64,000 nt of DNA from Leucobacter triazinivorans (lineage in GTDB: Bacteria > Actinomycetota > Actinomycetes > Actinomycetales > Microbacteriaceae). Positions 51,963-60,040 of the stretch are shown here, in pieces. The notes beneath the pieces are model-generated. The model worked only from the letters and a program-made list of their open reading frames with translations. It did no database searches and was not told the DNA's origin. The DNA is taken from the NCBI RefSeq assembly GCF_004208635.1, contig NZ_CP035806.1:2294001-2358000 (forward strand). Reading direction: 5' to 3'. A program made the translations under genes and the position numbers. Every line of letters starts with the position of its first letter. Position 1 is the first letter of the stretch.

Positions 51963-52870
51963 ACGGTCCTTTCTGCGGAGTCGGATCCGATCGGCGTCCG
52001 GGTGCTGTCCCGGCGCGGAGCGGTGGTGGTCGTCGGCTCGCGGGATGCGCTCCGCGCGACGGCGCGCCGCGCCAGGGCGGACAGCGCGGCGCCCCCGATC
52101 GCGGCGGCCGCGATCGACGCACCGGCTGCGGTGCCCCAGTACCAGGAGGCGAGGAGGCCGGCGACGACGGCGACGATGCCGGCGAGCGAGGCGCCGACCA
52201 TGATCGTCGGGATCCTCGTCGTCCAGGCCCGCGCTGCGACGGCGGGTGCGAGCAGGAGCCCGACCACGAGCAGGGTGCCGACCGCTTGGAACGAGGCGAC
52301 CACGGCGAGCGTCACGAGGCCGGTGAGGGCCACCTGGGCGAGTCGCGGACGCAGCCCCAGCGCGGCGGCGATCCGCCGGTCGAACGCCGATGCGACGAAC
52401 GCGCGGTGGAAGAACAGGGTGATCGCGACGGTCGCGGCGAGCGCCGCCGCGAGGATCGCGATGTCGGAGGCCTCGATCGCCAGCACGTCGCCGAAGAGCA
52501 GCGCGGTCGCGTCGGTGGCGAAGCTGCGGGAGTGCGACACGATGATCACGCCGAGGGACAGCATGGCGACGAACAGCAGCCCGATGCTCGTGTCGTAGGA
52601 CAGCCGGCCCCTTCGCTGCAGCGCGCCGACCGCGGTGCTCATGACCGCGGCGCTGACGACTGCGCCGCCGAGCACCGGCAGTCCGAGCACGGTGGCGAGC
52701 GCCACCCCGGGGAGCAGGCCGTGCCCGATGGCCTCGCCGAGGAAGGCCATGCCGCGGATCACCACCCAGGTGCCCACGATGCCGCAGATGACGGCGACGA
52801 GCGCGCCGCCGAGCAGTGCCCGGGCGAAGAACTCCGTGGCGAACGGGGAGAGGGGAATCATCACGAGCAT
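51959..52870 (-). CDS. aztB: zinc ABC transporter permease
   Basis: 303 aa, ABC-3 family with eight or nine helices. FFARALLGGALVAVICGIVGTWVVIRGMAFLGEAIGHGLLPGVALA is the ABC-3 hallmark, followed by DTSIGLLFVAMLSLGVII and GTLLVVGLLLAPAVAAR. It moves zinc across the membrane with AztA. The first in-frame start is ATG 52870; ATG 52861 is also possible because the region has a TAGGGT box (52873-52878, minus strand). Its stop overlaps the next gene. It is divergent from aztA across a Zur-type box. Confidence 0.9.
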   Translation of the reverse strand: MLVMIPLSPFATEFFARALLGGALVAVICGIVGTWVVIRGMAFLGEAIGHGLLPGVALATVLGLPVLGGAVVSAAVMSTAVGALQRRGRLSYDTSIGLLFVAMLSLGVIIVSHSRSFATDATALLFGDVLAIEASDIAILAAALAATVAITLFFHRAFVASAFDRRIAAALGLRPRLAQVALTGLVTLAVVASFQAVGTLLVVGLLLAPAVAARAWTTRIPTIMVGASLAGIVAVVAGLLASWYWGTAAGASIAAAAIGGAALSALARRAVARSASREPTTTTAPRRDSTRTPIGSDSAERTV

Positions 52871-52886
52871 CCACCCTAGAGCTAAA

Positions 52887-52901
52887 TGATAACCATTATC
52901 A
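52887..52901. promoter_or_regulatory. Zur-type box shared by the divergent zinc genes
   Basis: TGATAA-CCA-TTATCA is a perfect palindrome, close to the TGATAATCATTATCA-like Zur consensus. It lies between aztB and aztA, over the -35 region of aztA (the -10 TAGAGT is at 52909-52914). One site could repress both transcription units when zinc is plentiful. Confidence 0.82.
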
Positions 52902-52920
52902 AATCTGCTAGAGTGCAGGT

Positions 52921-53604
52921 GTGCTCGATCCCCTCCTCACCGCGTCCGGCGTGTCCTACGCCTACTCGACGACCGATGCGCTCTGCGACGTCTCCCTCTC
53001 CGTCGGGCCGGGCGAGCTGCTCGTCGTGGCGGGGCCGAACGGATCGGGCAAGTCGACGCTCATCGAGGTGCTCGCCGGTGTGCGAAGGCCCCGCACCGGA
53101 CGCGTCGTGCGGCGCGGGGACGTCGCACTCGTCGTGCAGCGGCCCGACGTCTCGCCGATGCTTCCCGTCACCGTGCGCGACGTCGTGACCATGGGGATGT
53201 GGAGGGGGCGCTTCGCAGGGCGCACCACCCGAGCGGACCGCGTGGGCGTCACCGAAGCCCTCGAGCGCGTCGGCATACGCCGATTGGCCGAGCGTCCGCT
53301 GGCGACGCTGTCGGGCGGGCAGCGCCAGCGCGCCTTCCTCGCCCAGGGGCTCGTGCGCCGGCCCGACGTGCTGCTGCTCGACGAGCCCACCGCCGGGATC
53401 GACGAGTCGGGCGTGCTCGGCGTGCACGAGCTGTTGCGCGAGGAGACCCGGCGCGGGGCGGCGGTGGTGTGCATCTCGCACGACCCGCACGCGGTCGCGG
53501 GAGCGCACCGGGTGCTCCGGCTGCACGAGGGGCGCGTGGCGCACCGGCCGGTGCGAGAGTCTCAGCCGCGCAGCACGCCCTCGAGCTCGGCGATCGGGTC
53601 GTAG
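52921..53604 (+). CDS. aztA: zinc ABC transporter ATP-binding protein
   Basis: 227 aa. Walker A AGPNGSGKST, Q-loop LVVQRPDVSPMLPVTVRDVVTMG, signature LSGGQRQRAFLAQ, Walker [16 protein letters not shown] and H-loop CISHDPHAV are all present. The GTG start at 52921 lies six bases after TAGAGT, consistent with a leaderless mRNA. It is transcribed away from the rest of the operon, which is unusual for Azt loci. Its 3' end overlaps the convergent ccdA gene by 43 bases. Confidence 0.93.
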   Translation: MLDPLLTASGVSYAYSTTDALCDVSLSVGPGELLVVAGPNGSGKSTLIEVLAGVRRPRTGRVVRRGDVALVVQRPDVSPMLPVTVRDVVTMGMWRGRFAGRTTRADRVGVTEALERVGIRRLAERPLATLSGGQRQRAFLAQGLVRRPDVLLLDEPTAGIDESGVLGVHELLREETRRGAAVVCISHDPHAVAGAHRVLRLHEGRVAHRPVRESQPRSTPSSSAIGS

Positions 53605-54299
53605 AGACCCGAGTCGAGGATCCAGGTCTGCACCTGCTTGTCGAACCCGGTGACGATGACGAGACCGACGACGATGAACACCACGCCGACCGTGCGGCGG
53701 AACCAGCCGTGCGGGTCGGCGAGCCAGCCCAGGCGGCGCACGAGGCTGCGCCCGAGCAGCGCGATCAGCAGCAGCATGCCCGCGAGTCCCGCCGCGTAGG
53801 CGATGATCGCCGCGAGTCCCTCCGCGAACGATGCCGGCAGCACGGTCGCGACGATCAGCGCATAGGTCGGACTGCAGCTCGAGAACACCGGTCCGAGCGC
53901 CGCGCCCGTGAGCACGTCGCCGCCGAACCCGGATCGATCGGCCGAGCGCTGCAGCAGCGCGTTGCTCCGCCGCTGCAGACCGAGCGACGCCGAGAAGCGG
54001 TCCCAGATCGAGGGGAGGATGAGGTTCACTCCGAGCGCGATGAGGATCCCGCCCGATATCGCCTGCCACACCTGCGGCGGCACGCCGAGCAGCGCCGTGG
54101 TCGCTTTGAGCAGCAGTGTGAAGACCACGACGCTCACCGCGAGCGAGCCGGCGATCACGATCGGGCGCCACCGGTCGCCCGATGCACCCGCGCCCCGCGC
54201 GATCGTGCCGCCCACGATCACCGGCAGGAGCGGCAGCACGCACGGCGCGGCGACGGTCAGGACGCCGGCTGCGAACCCCAGCAGCAGGGTTCCGGTCAC
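53562..54299 (-). CDS. ccdA: cytochrome c biogenesis protein CcdA-type thiol transporter
   Basis: 245 aa with six helices: TGTLLLGFAAGVLTVAAPCVLPLLPVIVGG (Cys in helix 1), GPVFSSCSPTYALIVATVLP (Cys in helix 4) and AIIAYAAGLAGMLLLIALLG. The pair of Cys marks a DsbD/CcdA electron carrier that moves reducing power across the membrane. It would reduce the thioredoxin-like lipoprotein encoded just upstream. The GTG start overlaps that gene's stop. The last 43 bases overlap aztA tail-to-tail. Confidence 0.9.
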   Translation of the reverse strand: MTGTLLLGFAAGVLTVAAPCVLPLLPVIVGGTIARGAGASGDRWRPIVIAGSLAVSVVVFTLLLKATTALLGVPPQVWQAISGGILIALGVNLILPSIWDRFSASLGLQRRSNALLQRSADRSGFGGDVLTGAALGPVFSSCSPTYALIVATVLPASFAEGLAAIIAYAAGLAGMLLLIALLGRSLVRRLGWLADPHGWFRRTVGVVFIVVGLVIVTGFDKQVQTWILDSGLYDPIAELEGVLRG

Positions 54300-54847
54300 G
54301 GCATCGCCCCGCGCAGCGACGCGACCGAGGGGTCGTCGTAGAGCACCGCCTTCGAGATCTCCCGCCCGTCGTCGTCGACGAAGACGATCGTCGTCTGCAG
54401 GGTGACGCCGTATCGCTGCCGCAGATCGGTGCGGCCGTCGTAGTCCACCTGGAACACGGTGAGGCCGTCCGGTGCGCCGTTCGCGCGCAGATCCTCGTCG
54501 AGCGCGCGGCACTGCGGGCACCAGCTCGCGTGGAAGAACAGCGCCTTCGGCCCGTCCGTCCGCTCGATGATCCCGTCGGTGTACGCGAGGTAGGCGCCCG
54601 AGTCGTCGTCGCTCTCGGATGCCGGGGAGTCGTCACCCGGGCCGTCGCCCGCCGCGTCGCCCACGGCGTCGTCGTCGGCTGCGTCGTTCGCTGCGTCGTC
54701 GGTGGGGGCGAGGGGCTGCGTCGTGGCGGAGTCCGGATCGCCGGGCCCGGCGGCGGACCCGGCATCGGTCTGCGTCCCGCAGCCCGCGAGCATCAGCGCG
54801 GCTGCGCAGGCGAGGGCGAGGATCGAGCCACCGGTGGTCTTCCGCAT
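54296..54847 (-). CDS. thioredoxin-like lipoprotein
   Basis: 183 aa. Signal MRKTTGGSILALACAAALMLAGC ends in lipobox LAGC. An Asp/Ala-rich linker (about residues 25-80) is followed by a thioredoxin fold with the redox motif FHASWCPQCRALDEDL. The C-terminal VFVDDDGREISKAVLYDD fits. It works at the outer face of the membrane with CcdA. The start has GGAGC upstream. The pair lies next to the zinc locus and may keep metal-binding or haem cysteines reduced. Confidence 0.9.
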   Translation of the reverse strand: MRKTTGGSILALACAAALMLAGCGTQTDAGSAAGPGDPDSATTQPLAPTDDAANDAADDDAVGDAAGDGPGDDSPASESDDDSGAYLAYTDGIIERTDGPKALFFHASWCPQCRALDEDLRANGAPDGLTVFQVDYDGRTDLRQRYGVTLQTTIVFVDDDGREISKAVLYDDPSVASLRGAMP

Positions 54848-55047
54848 GTGCCTGCTCCTTCTCGACGGTGAGACGGGAGAACCGCTCGAGCGCCGCGCGG
54901 CGAGCGGATCCTCACCCGCTCGTCGTGCGCGGCGGGGTTCGTGCCGCGCCTGCGAGACGGATGCGTCCAGTGTAGGCGCCGCTCGTCCCGGGCGCGCGGC
55001 GCGTGCTCGATCGGCGGCCGGGTGGGCGCGCAGGATCCGGGTGCGGC

Positions 55048-55599
55048 TCAACGACCGTGCGGAGCGGACGGCGCCTCATCCCGATGCTCCGGCGGCCAGA
55101 CGACGCTGAAGTGCTCGAACACGATCTCCTGGGATTCCGACCAGCTCGCGCCGCGCGCGGCGCACACGCGCGTCCAGTAGCGGCGGTGCTCGCGCTGCCA
55201 GCTCTCCAGCGAACCGTCGCCCTCGGCCTCCGCAGCGGCGAACGAGGCATCGCCGTGCGAGAACGGGCCGACGCGCAGATCCGTGCTGCGCAGGATCGCC
55301 CGGGGTGCCCCGGATCCGTCGCAGGCGATCCAATGTTCGCCGATGCGCGGAAGCGCATCGCCGCGCGACACGAACTCGTCGACGAGATCCGCCGTCGCGC
55401 GCTTCGCGCCGAACAGCACGAGGTCGAGGAGCTCGTCGGCGAGCTGCGCATGGTCGCCGAAGCGGTCGACGGTGTACTCGGGCGCCGCTGCGACGGCCTC
55501 GGGGAAGGCGCCGCAGTACGCTCGCCACATGCTCGCCGCGGCCTCGAGATCGAGCGGCTGGGCTGGGCGGCGGAGATCTTCGGCGTGCATGCGCACCAT
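55048..55599 (-). CDS. ASCH-domain-like protein
   Basis: 183 aa. The fold markers are FGDHAQLADELLDLVLFGAKRATADLVDEFV and LPRIGEHWIACDGSGAPRAILRSTDLRVGPFS, then an EGDGSLESWQREHRRYW segment. ASCH proteins are PUA-like, associated with RNA or nucleotide binding; here the pattern is like the E. coli YqfB/ASCH group. ATG 55599 has GAGAGG upstream. Confidence 0.85.
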   Translation of the reverse strand: MVRMHAEDLRRPAQPLDLEAAASMWRAYCGAFPEAVAAAPEYTVDRFGDHAQLADELLDLVLFGAKRATADLVDEFVSRGDALPRIGEHWIACDGSGAPRAILRSTDLRVGPFSHGDASFAAAEAEGDGSLESWQREHRRYWTRVCAARGASWSESQEIVFEHFSVVWPPEHRDEAPSAPHGR

Positions 55600-55711
55600 G
55601 ATGCCTCTCGCACCGGGAGCGCCTCTCGGCGACACGCCGCGCGGGGCGTCGGCAGGGTGCGCTTGCCCGGCCGGGCGACCCCGGGTAGTGTGCGCCTCGG
55701 GAGGTGGGGAC

Positions 55712-56050
55712 GTGGTGCGTCGGCGTGTGATCCGGGCGGTGACCTGGACGGCTCTGATCCTGCTGCTTCTCGCCTGGGCTGGCTCGCTCGCGATTACTGC
55801 GCCGTGGACGCCGTGGTTCACGATCGCGCTGTGGACGACGATCGGCGTGGGCCTCGTGGTGCGGATTCTGAGAGGACGCGGCCGGAAGACGGCGCCGCTC
55901 GACGCCTTCGACGAGATGAACCAGGTGTATCTCGGGCGAACCCGGACTCCGCGCATCGACGGAACCGCGCCGGAGAGCGCGGAGATCGGGCGCCCCTTCC
56001 CAGACGCGGCGGATTCGTCGGGCCGGGGGAGCGCCACCCGGAGCGAGTGA
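55712..56050 (+). CDS. small membrane protein, function unknown
   Basis: 112 aa. Two hydrophobic helices (AVTWTALILLLLAWAGSLAI and WFTIALWTTIGVGLVVRIL) are followed by a basic and then acidic soluble tail with LDAFDEMNQVYLG. GTG 55712 has GGAGG upstream. No family is recognised; the tail resembles short actinobacterial membrane proteins. Confidence 0.6.
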   Translation: MVRRRVIRAVTWTALILLLLAWAGSLAITAPWTPWFTIALWTTIGVGLVVRILRGRGRKTAPLDAFDEMNQVYLGRTRTPRIDGTAPESAEIGRPFPDAADSSGRGSATRSE

Positions 56051-56081
56051 ACGGGTTCCGAGTGCCGGCTCCGGGAGCCGG

Positions 56082-56205
56082 GCATCGCGCGGCATCGGGA
56101 TCCGGCATCGGGATCCGGCATCCGGATCCGGCTTCGGGATCCGGCATCCGGATCCGGCATCGCTCGGGATCGCGCAGCATCGGGATCCGGCATCGCGCAG
56201 CATCG
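56082..56205. repeat. degenerate 12-bp tandem repeat rich in GGATCC
   Basis: Units related to ATCCGGATCCGGC recur at least seven times with drift, in a gap between convergent genes. The array is not CRISPR-like; it probably came from replication slippage. Confidence 0.75.
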
Positions 56206-56245
56206 GCGTGCCCGCTAGACATGGACTCGACCGGGCAGCCGGCTC

Positions 56246-57499
56246 TCAGAGCTTCGCCGTGCCCGCGGCCGGGACCTGCTGCGGCTCGCGCTGGGGCGAT
56301 CGACCCGCGGCGAACAGCGCGCACGCGTGCGCGGCAGCCTCGGTGAGCAGCGCGAGACTGTCGGCCTGCAGCTGTTCGAGCGACGCAGGCCCCTGCGCGA
56401 TCGAGACCGCTGCCGTCACGCCCGCCGCCCGGGCCGCGTCGCACGACAGGCCGACCGATCCCGCGATCACGACGACCGGTGTTCCTCCGGCTTCGGACAG
56501 CACCTGCGAGACGACCTTCCCGTCGAGCGATTGCGCGTCGAAGCGCCCCTCGCCGGTGAGGACGAGCGTCGCGTCGGCGAGGGCCGCGGGGAGCCCCACG
56601 GCGTCGCTCACGAGCTTGGCGCCCGGCAGCAGTTCGGCCCCGAACAGCGCGACGAGCCCGAGCGCGAGACCGCCGGCGGCGCCGAGCCCGTCGCGTGCGG
56701 TCAGATCCGACGCTCCGGCCGCACGCTCGTCGTCGCGCGCCGTCGTGGACAGCGCCGCTGTGGAGAGCGCCGCTGTGGAGAGCGCCGCTGTGGAGAGCGC
56801 TGCCGCGAGACGCGCGAGGCCGGCGTCGATGCGCGCGACCTCGGCAGCGGTGGCGCCCTTCTGCGGCCCGAACACGGCAGCCGCGCCGCGTGGACCGGTG
56901 AGCGGGTTGTCGACGTCGCAGGCCACGCGCCAGCTGACCTTCCGCGTGCGCGGATCCAGCCCGGCGAGGTCGATCCGGGCGAGGTCCGCGAGCCCGCGTG
57001 CTCCCGGGGCGATCGGCTTGCCCGCCGCGTCCAGCAGTCGCGCGCCGAGCGCGCGCAGCATGCCGGCCCCGCCGTCGCTGGTGGCCGATCCGCCCAGGCA
57101 CAGGAGCACCTGCGTCGCTCCCGCGTCGAGCGCCGCGAGGATCAGCGAGCCGACGCCCTCGGAATCGGCGTCGAGCGCCTGCAGCGGGCGGTCTGAGACG
57201 AGCGGGAGTCCGTTGGCGTCGGCGGTCTCGATGATGGCGGTAACGGCGCGGGCGGCGTCGCCGTCGCTCCCTGCCGAGAAGCCCACCCGACCGGTGCGCG
57301 GACGACCGAGGGCGTCGGTCGTCGCGACCTCGGAGACGCTCGCGCCCCAGGTCGAGACGAGCGCGTCGAGCGTGCCTTCTCCGCCGTCGGCGAGGGGGAT
57401 CTCGCGCACCTCGGCTCCGGGCCCGAGCGCCGCGCGCACCCCCGCTGCGAGCGCTCGCGCGGCCTCGGGAGACGAGCAGCTGCCCTTCAGCGAGTCGGG
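56246..57499 (-). pseudogene. glxK: glycerate kinase, 3' part, cut by an IS element
   Basis: Together with 58799-58831 this made an intact gene of 428 codons. The visible part has IAPDSLKGSCSSPEAARALAAG, PLADGGEGTLDAL, LCLGGSATSDGGAGMLRALG and LTGEGRFDAQSLDGK, all glycerate-2-kinase type (GlxK) motifs. The IS cut it after codon 11. An in-frame GTG inside the IS (57559) reads through the IS end and joins the kinase, giving a 437-codon open frame, so activity may remain if a promoter and ribosome site exist in the IS; none is obvious. A 15-bp tandem repeat inside (STAAL three times) is at about 56748-56806. Confidence 0.85.
56748..56806 (-). repeat. 15-bp tandem repeat in the glycerate kinase
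   Basis: The unit GAGAGCGCCGCTGTG (plus strand) is present about four times with one diverged copy, encoding STAAL-type repeats in a surface loop. The unit is in frame. Confidence 0.8.
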
Positions 57500-57507
57500 G
57501 GCGATTA

Positions 57508-58798
57508 GGGCTATCGGCCAAAAAGAGTGGATGGAAGCCCGATCTAACCGCGTGATCACGCGGCAAAACAGGGATCGTTAATGTCCGCAACGATTAGTTG
57601 TGGCACACAGCACCCCTCCCTCGGCTTGCGTGGTATGCGAGACCAAGCTCGTGAAGAACGGTCGCAACAAGGCCGGGAATCAGCGCTGGAAGTGCCCGTC
57701 GTGCGGAGCCTCCTCGGTGCGTAAACGCGCCGACCGCTCCAAGATCTTCACACTGCTCAGGTTTATCGACTGGCTGCTCGGCAAGAACTCTCAAGCCGAC
57801 GCTGACGGTACTCAGTCGGGGCGCTCGTTCCGGCGTCGCATCGCTTGGTGCTGGGAACTACGACCCAAGATCCCATTCACCGGGGTCGTGCATGACGTGG
57901 TCGAGATCGACGGGTTCAACCTCAGAACTGGCTGGTGCATCCTTACCGCCAGATCAGCCGGGAACGTGGTCGCCGCGCAGTGGTGCGCCCGAGAGTCACA
58001 AGCAGCGTGGAGCGAACTGTTCAAACGCCTCCCCGAACCCATCGTGGTGGTGTGCGACGGCGGCCCGGGCATGCACGCCGCTCTCAAGGAGCACTGGCCG
58101 AACGCGCGGGTGCAACGCTGCCTTGTGCACCTCCAACGCAACGTCCGAAAATACGTCACTACCCGATCAAAAACGGTTGCGGGGAAGGCGTTATGGGGCC
58201 TCGCCTTGAAACTCACCCGGGTGAAAACGAATGCGGACGCGGCAGCCTGGTCGAAGCTGCTCATCGAGTGGGAGGGCGCGTTTCTGCACCTCACGAAAGA
58301 GCGCAGCTACCGCAAGACCGCAGCCGAGGTGCCCTCCTGGGTGCGGGCGACGCAGCAGTGGTGGTACACCCATCAGCGGCTCCGTTCGGGCTACCAAGCG
58401 ATTCGCCGGGTGAGCGATCGGGGGCACCTGTTCACGTTCCTCGACAAGGAACTCACTCATTTGAAGGTGCCGTCGACAACGAACGGGATCGAGGGTGGTA
58501 CGAACTCGCCCATGCGGCTCCTGCTGCTCCACCACCGCGGCATGACCGAGGAACATCAGCGCCGCCTGATCGAGTGGTGGCTGTACCTGCACACCGAGCA
58601 CCCCGACCCCGCCAAGGTGCTCGCTGAGCACGTGGCCCAGCCTCCGAAGCCAGCACGCCCAGCGCTCAGTGAACCAGACCCGGGACCCCCGCTCTACGAC
58701 ACCGGGCTCAGCGCCGAGGAAGGACTCTGGCTACGCGCCGGTACCGCGGGCAACGCCTGACACACCCAACACCATCCACTCTTTTTGGCCGATAGCCC
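57508..58798. mobile_element. IS1249-type insertion sequence (IS256 family), 1291 bp
   Basis: Perfect 27-bp terminal inverted repeats (57508-57534 and 58772-58798) begin GGGCTATCGGCC. An 8-bp target duplication GGCGATTA flanks it (57500-57507 and 58799-58806), as expected for the IS256/IS1249 group. It carries one transposase gene on the plus strand. Removal of one target copy restores the glycerate kinase frame exactly, so the insertion is recent or at least undecayed. Confidence 0.95.
57600..58760 (+). CDS. IS1249-family transposase
   Basis: 386 aa. The N-terminus has a zinc ribbon CVVCETKLVKNGRNKAGNQRWKCPSCGA. The catalytic DDE-type residues appear in VVEIDGFNL (Asp), VVVCDGGPGM (Asp) and NGIEGGTNSP (Glu), with HWPNARVQRCLVHLQRNV between, as in mutator-type transposases. 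GTG 57600 is the chosen start; the frame is intact, so the element may be active. It is transcribed opposite to the interrupted kinase. Confidence 0.93.
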   Translation: MAHSTPPSACVVCETKLVKNGRNKAGNQRWKCPSCGASSVRKRADRSKIFTLLRFIDWLLGKNSQADADGTQSGRSFRRRIAWCWELRPKIPFTGVVHDVVEIDGFNLRTGWCILTARSAGNVVAAQWCARESQAAWSELFKRLPEPIVVVCDGGPGMHAALKEHWPNARVQRCLVHLQRNVRKYVTTRSKTVAGKALWGLALKLTRVKTNADAAAWSKLLIEWEGAFLHLTKERSYRKTAAEVPSWVRATQQWWYTHQRLRSGYQAIRRVSDRGHLFTFLDKELTHLKVPSTTNGIEGGTNSPMRLLLLHHRGMTEEHQRRLIEWWLYLHTEHPDPAKVLAEHVAQPPKPARPALSEPDPGPPLYDTGLSAEEGLWLRAGTAGNA

Positions 58799-58831
58799 GG
58801 CGATTACGATCACGGGCCCAGCGCTGTCCAT
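58799..58831 (-). pseudogene. glxK: glycerate kinase, 5' fragment (first 11 codons)
   Basis: ATG 58831 starts MDSAGPVIVIA, which continues without loss into the 3' part at 57499 once the IS and one target copy are removed. A TAGCCT box (58838-58843, minus strand) lies six bases upstream, the native leaderless promoter, now separated from the kinase body. Confidence 0.85.
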
Positions 58832-59025
58832 GGGCTCAGGCTACCGCGAATCGCGCGGGCGTCCGGGGGAGGGGCGGGCGGGCCCGCGTCACGTGCCTTC
58901 GGGAGCAACCGCGAAACTGAGGCGAGTGCTCGAGACCGAGGGCTTTGTCGAGGCAGAACCGCGCGGGTTCGGACAATCGACTCCGTTTCGGGGGTCGGGG
59001 GCCGGGGGCCGGGCCCGCCGGTACA

Positions 59026-59056
59026 GCAAAACCCCCGCATTCAGCAGGGGTTTTGC
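59026..59056 (-). terminator. terminator after the tRNA pair
   Basis: GCAAAACCCC and GGGGTTTTGC arms pair perfectly around an 11-base loop; on the minus strand the stem ends in GGGTTTTGC. It follows tRNA-Met in the transcription direction. Confidence 0.8.
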
Positions 59057-59063
59057 CTGACTC

Positions 59064-59140
59064 TGGTAGCTGAGGCGGGGCTCGATCCCGCGACCTCACG
59101 ATTATGAGTCGTGCGCTCTAACCAGCTGAGCTACTCAGCC
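59064..59140 (-). tRNA. tRNA-Met (CAT)
   Basis: The 77-base gene folds into a standard cloverleaf on the minus strand. The anticodon CAT is at 59104-59106 within the loop CTCATAA. The D-arm AGCTCAGCTGGTTAGAGC and T-arm GGGATCGAGCCCC are normal, and CCA is encoded. Acceptor position 1-72 is a G-T wobble. Elongator Met is most likely, but a lysidine-modified tRNA-Ile2 with the same anticodon cannot be excluded by eye. Confidence 0.92.
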
Positions 59141-59168
59141 AAACTCTTGGCGAACCAAGCAGAGTCAG

Positions 59169-59240
<72 letters not shown>

Positions 59241-59363
59241 GCGGCCACGCTGCGGTGACAACCGTTAGAGAATAGCACTCTTTGCGGAGCGATGCGAAAT
59301 TCGCGGGCTCCGGGCATGTCCGCCTCTGGGCCTAGGCTGGGGGTATCGAGGAGAGGGGTGCGC

Positions 59364-59837
59364 GTGAGCCGGATCGTGGCGATCGTCGGGGTGGTGCTGG
59401 CGCTGTGGATGGCAGCGGGGCGGTGGCTGTTCGGCATCGGAGGCTCGCTGACGTGGTGGTATGTGCCGACCATCGGCGTGCTGTTCGTCGGGTTGCAGCT
59501 CTGGTTGGCTCGGCGACTGCGCGTCACCCGGGATCGCGGGCGTCGCACGAGCCGCAGCACCGTCGTCACCCTCGTGCTGGCCTGGCTGAGCGCCCTCGGC
59601 TTCGGACTGACCGTGCCGGATCTCACCCCTGACGGCCTCGTCTCGATCCTCAGTCTCGCCTCGGGATCGGCCTTTTCAGCCGAGATGTCGATCGCGCTGT
59701 GCAATCCGCTCGGCATTCTCGCCTTCGCCTGCGCGATTGCAGCGCTCGGGTTCGCGTACGCAGACGCCCGCGACCCGAAGCCTGAGGAGGACGAGTACCC
59801 GGACGAGGCCGGGATGGCTCCGCACCCGCTCGCGTAG
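59364..59837 (+). CDS. hypothetical four-helix membrane protein
   Basis: 157 aa. Hydrophobic segments VAIVGVVLALWMAAGRWLF, WWYVPTIGVLFVGLQLWL, VTLVLAWLSALGFGLTV and CNPLGILAFACAIAALGFAYA are separated by short basic loops; the tail is acidic (DPKPEEDEYPDEAG). GTG 59364 has GAGGAGAGGGG upstream. No family is recognised. Confidence 0.65.
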   Translation: MSRIVAIVGVVLALWMAAGRWLFGIGGSLTWWYVPTIGVLFVGLQLWLARRLRVTRDRGRRTSRSTVVTLVLAWLSALGFGLTVPDLTPDGLVSILSLASGSAFSAEMSIALCNPLGILAFACAIAALGFAYADARDPKPEEDEYPDEAGMAPHPLA

Positions 59838-59856
59838 CCTGACCGCGCACGGACCC

Positions 59857-59929
59857 CTCGACGATCGCGCGCCACAAGATGCCGCCTGACGCCGCACTCT
59901 CGACGATCGCGCGCCACAAGATGCTGCCT
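59857..59929. repeat. 31-bp direct repeat x2
   Basis: Copies at 59857-59887 and 59899-59929, with one mismatch, contain ATCGCGCGCCACAAGATG. They lie in the gap between the membrane protein and upp. Their role is unknown. Confidence 0.8.
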
Positions 59930-60040
59930 CGCGCGCGTTTTGACCACGACTACTGACGCGCGTTGCGCGCGCGGTGGTGGTGAGTTCGACGCGCGGCGCC
60001 GGCGCCGACCCCGGGCCGCAGGGCGCCCGGACGGGCCCGC

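Noticed and set aside
56082..56205. CRISPR-like or iteron array near the IS
   Set aside because: Units are about 12 bp, degenerate and contiguous without spacers, and no replication or cas gene is near.
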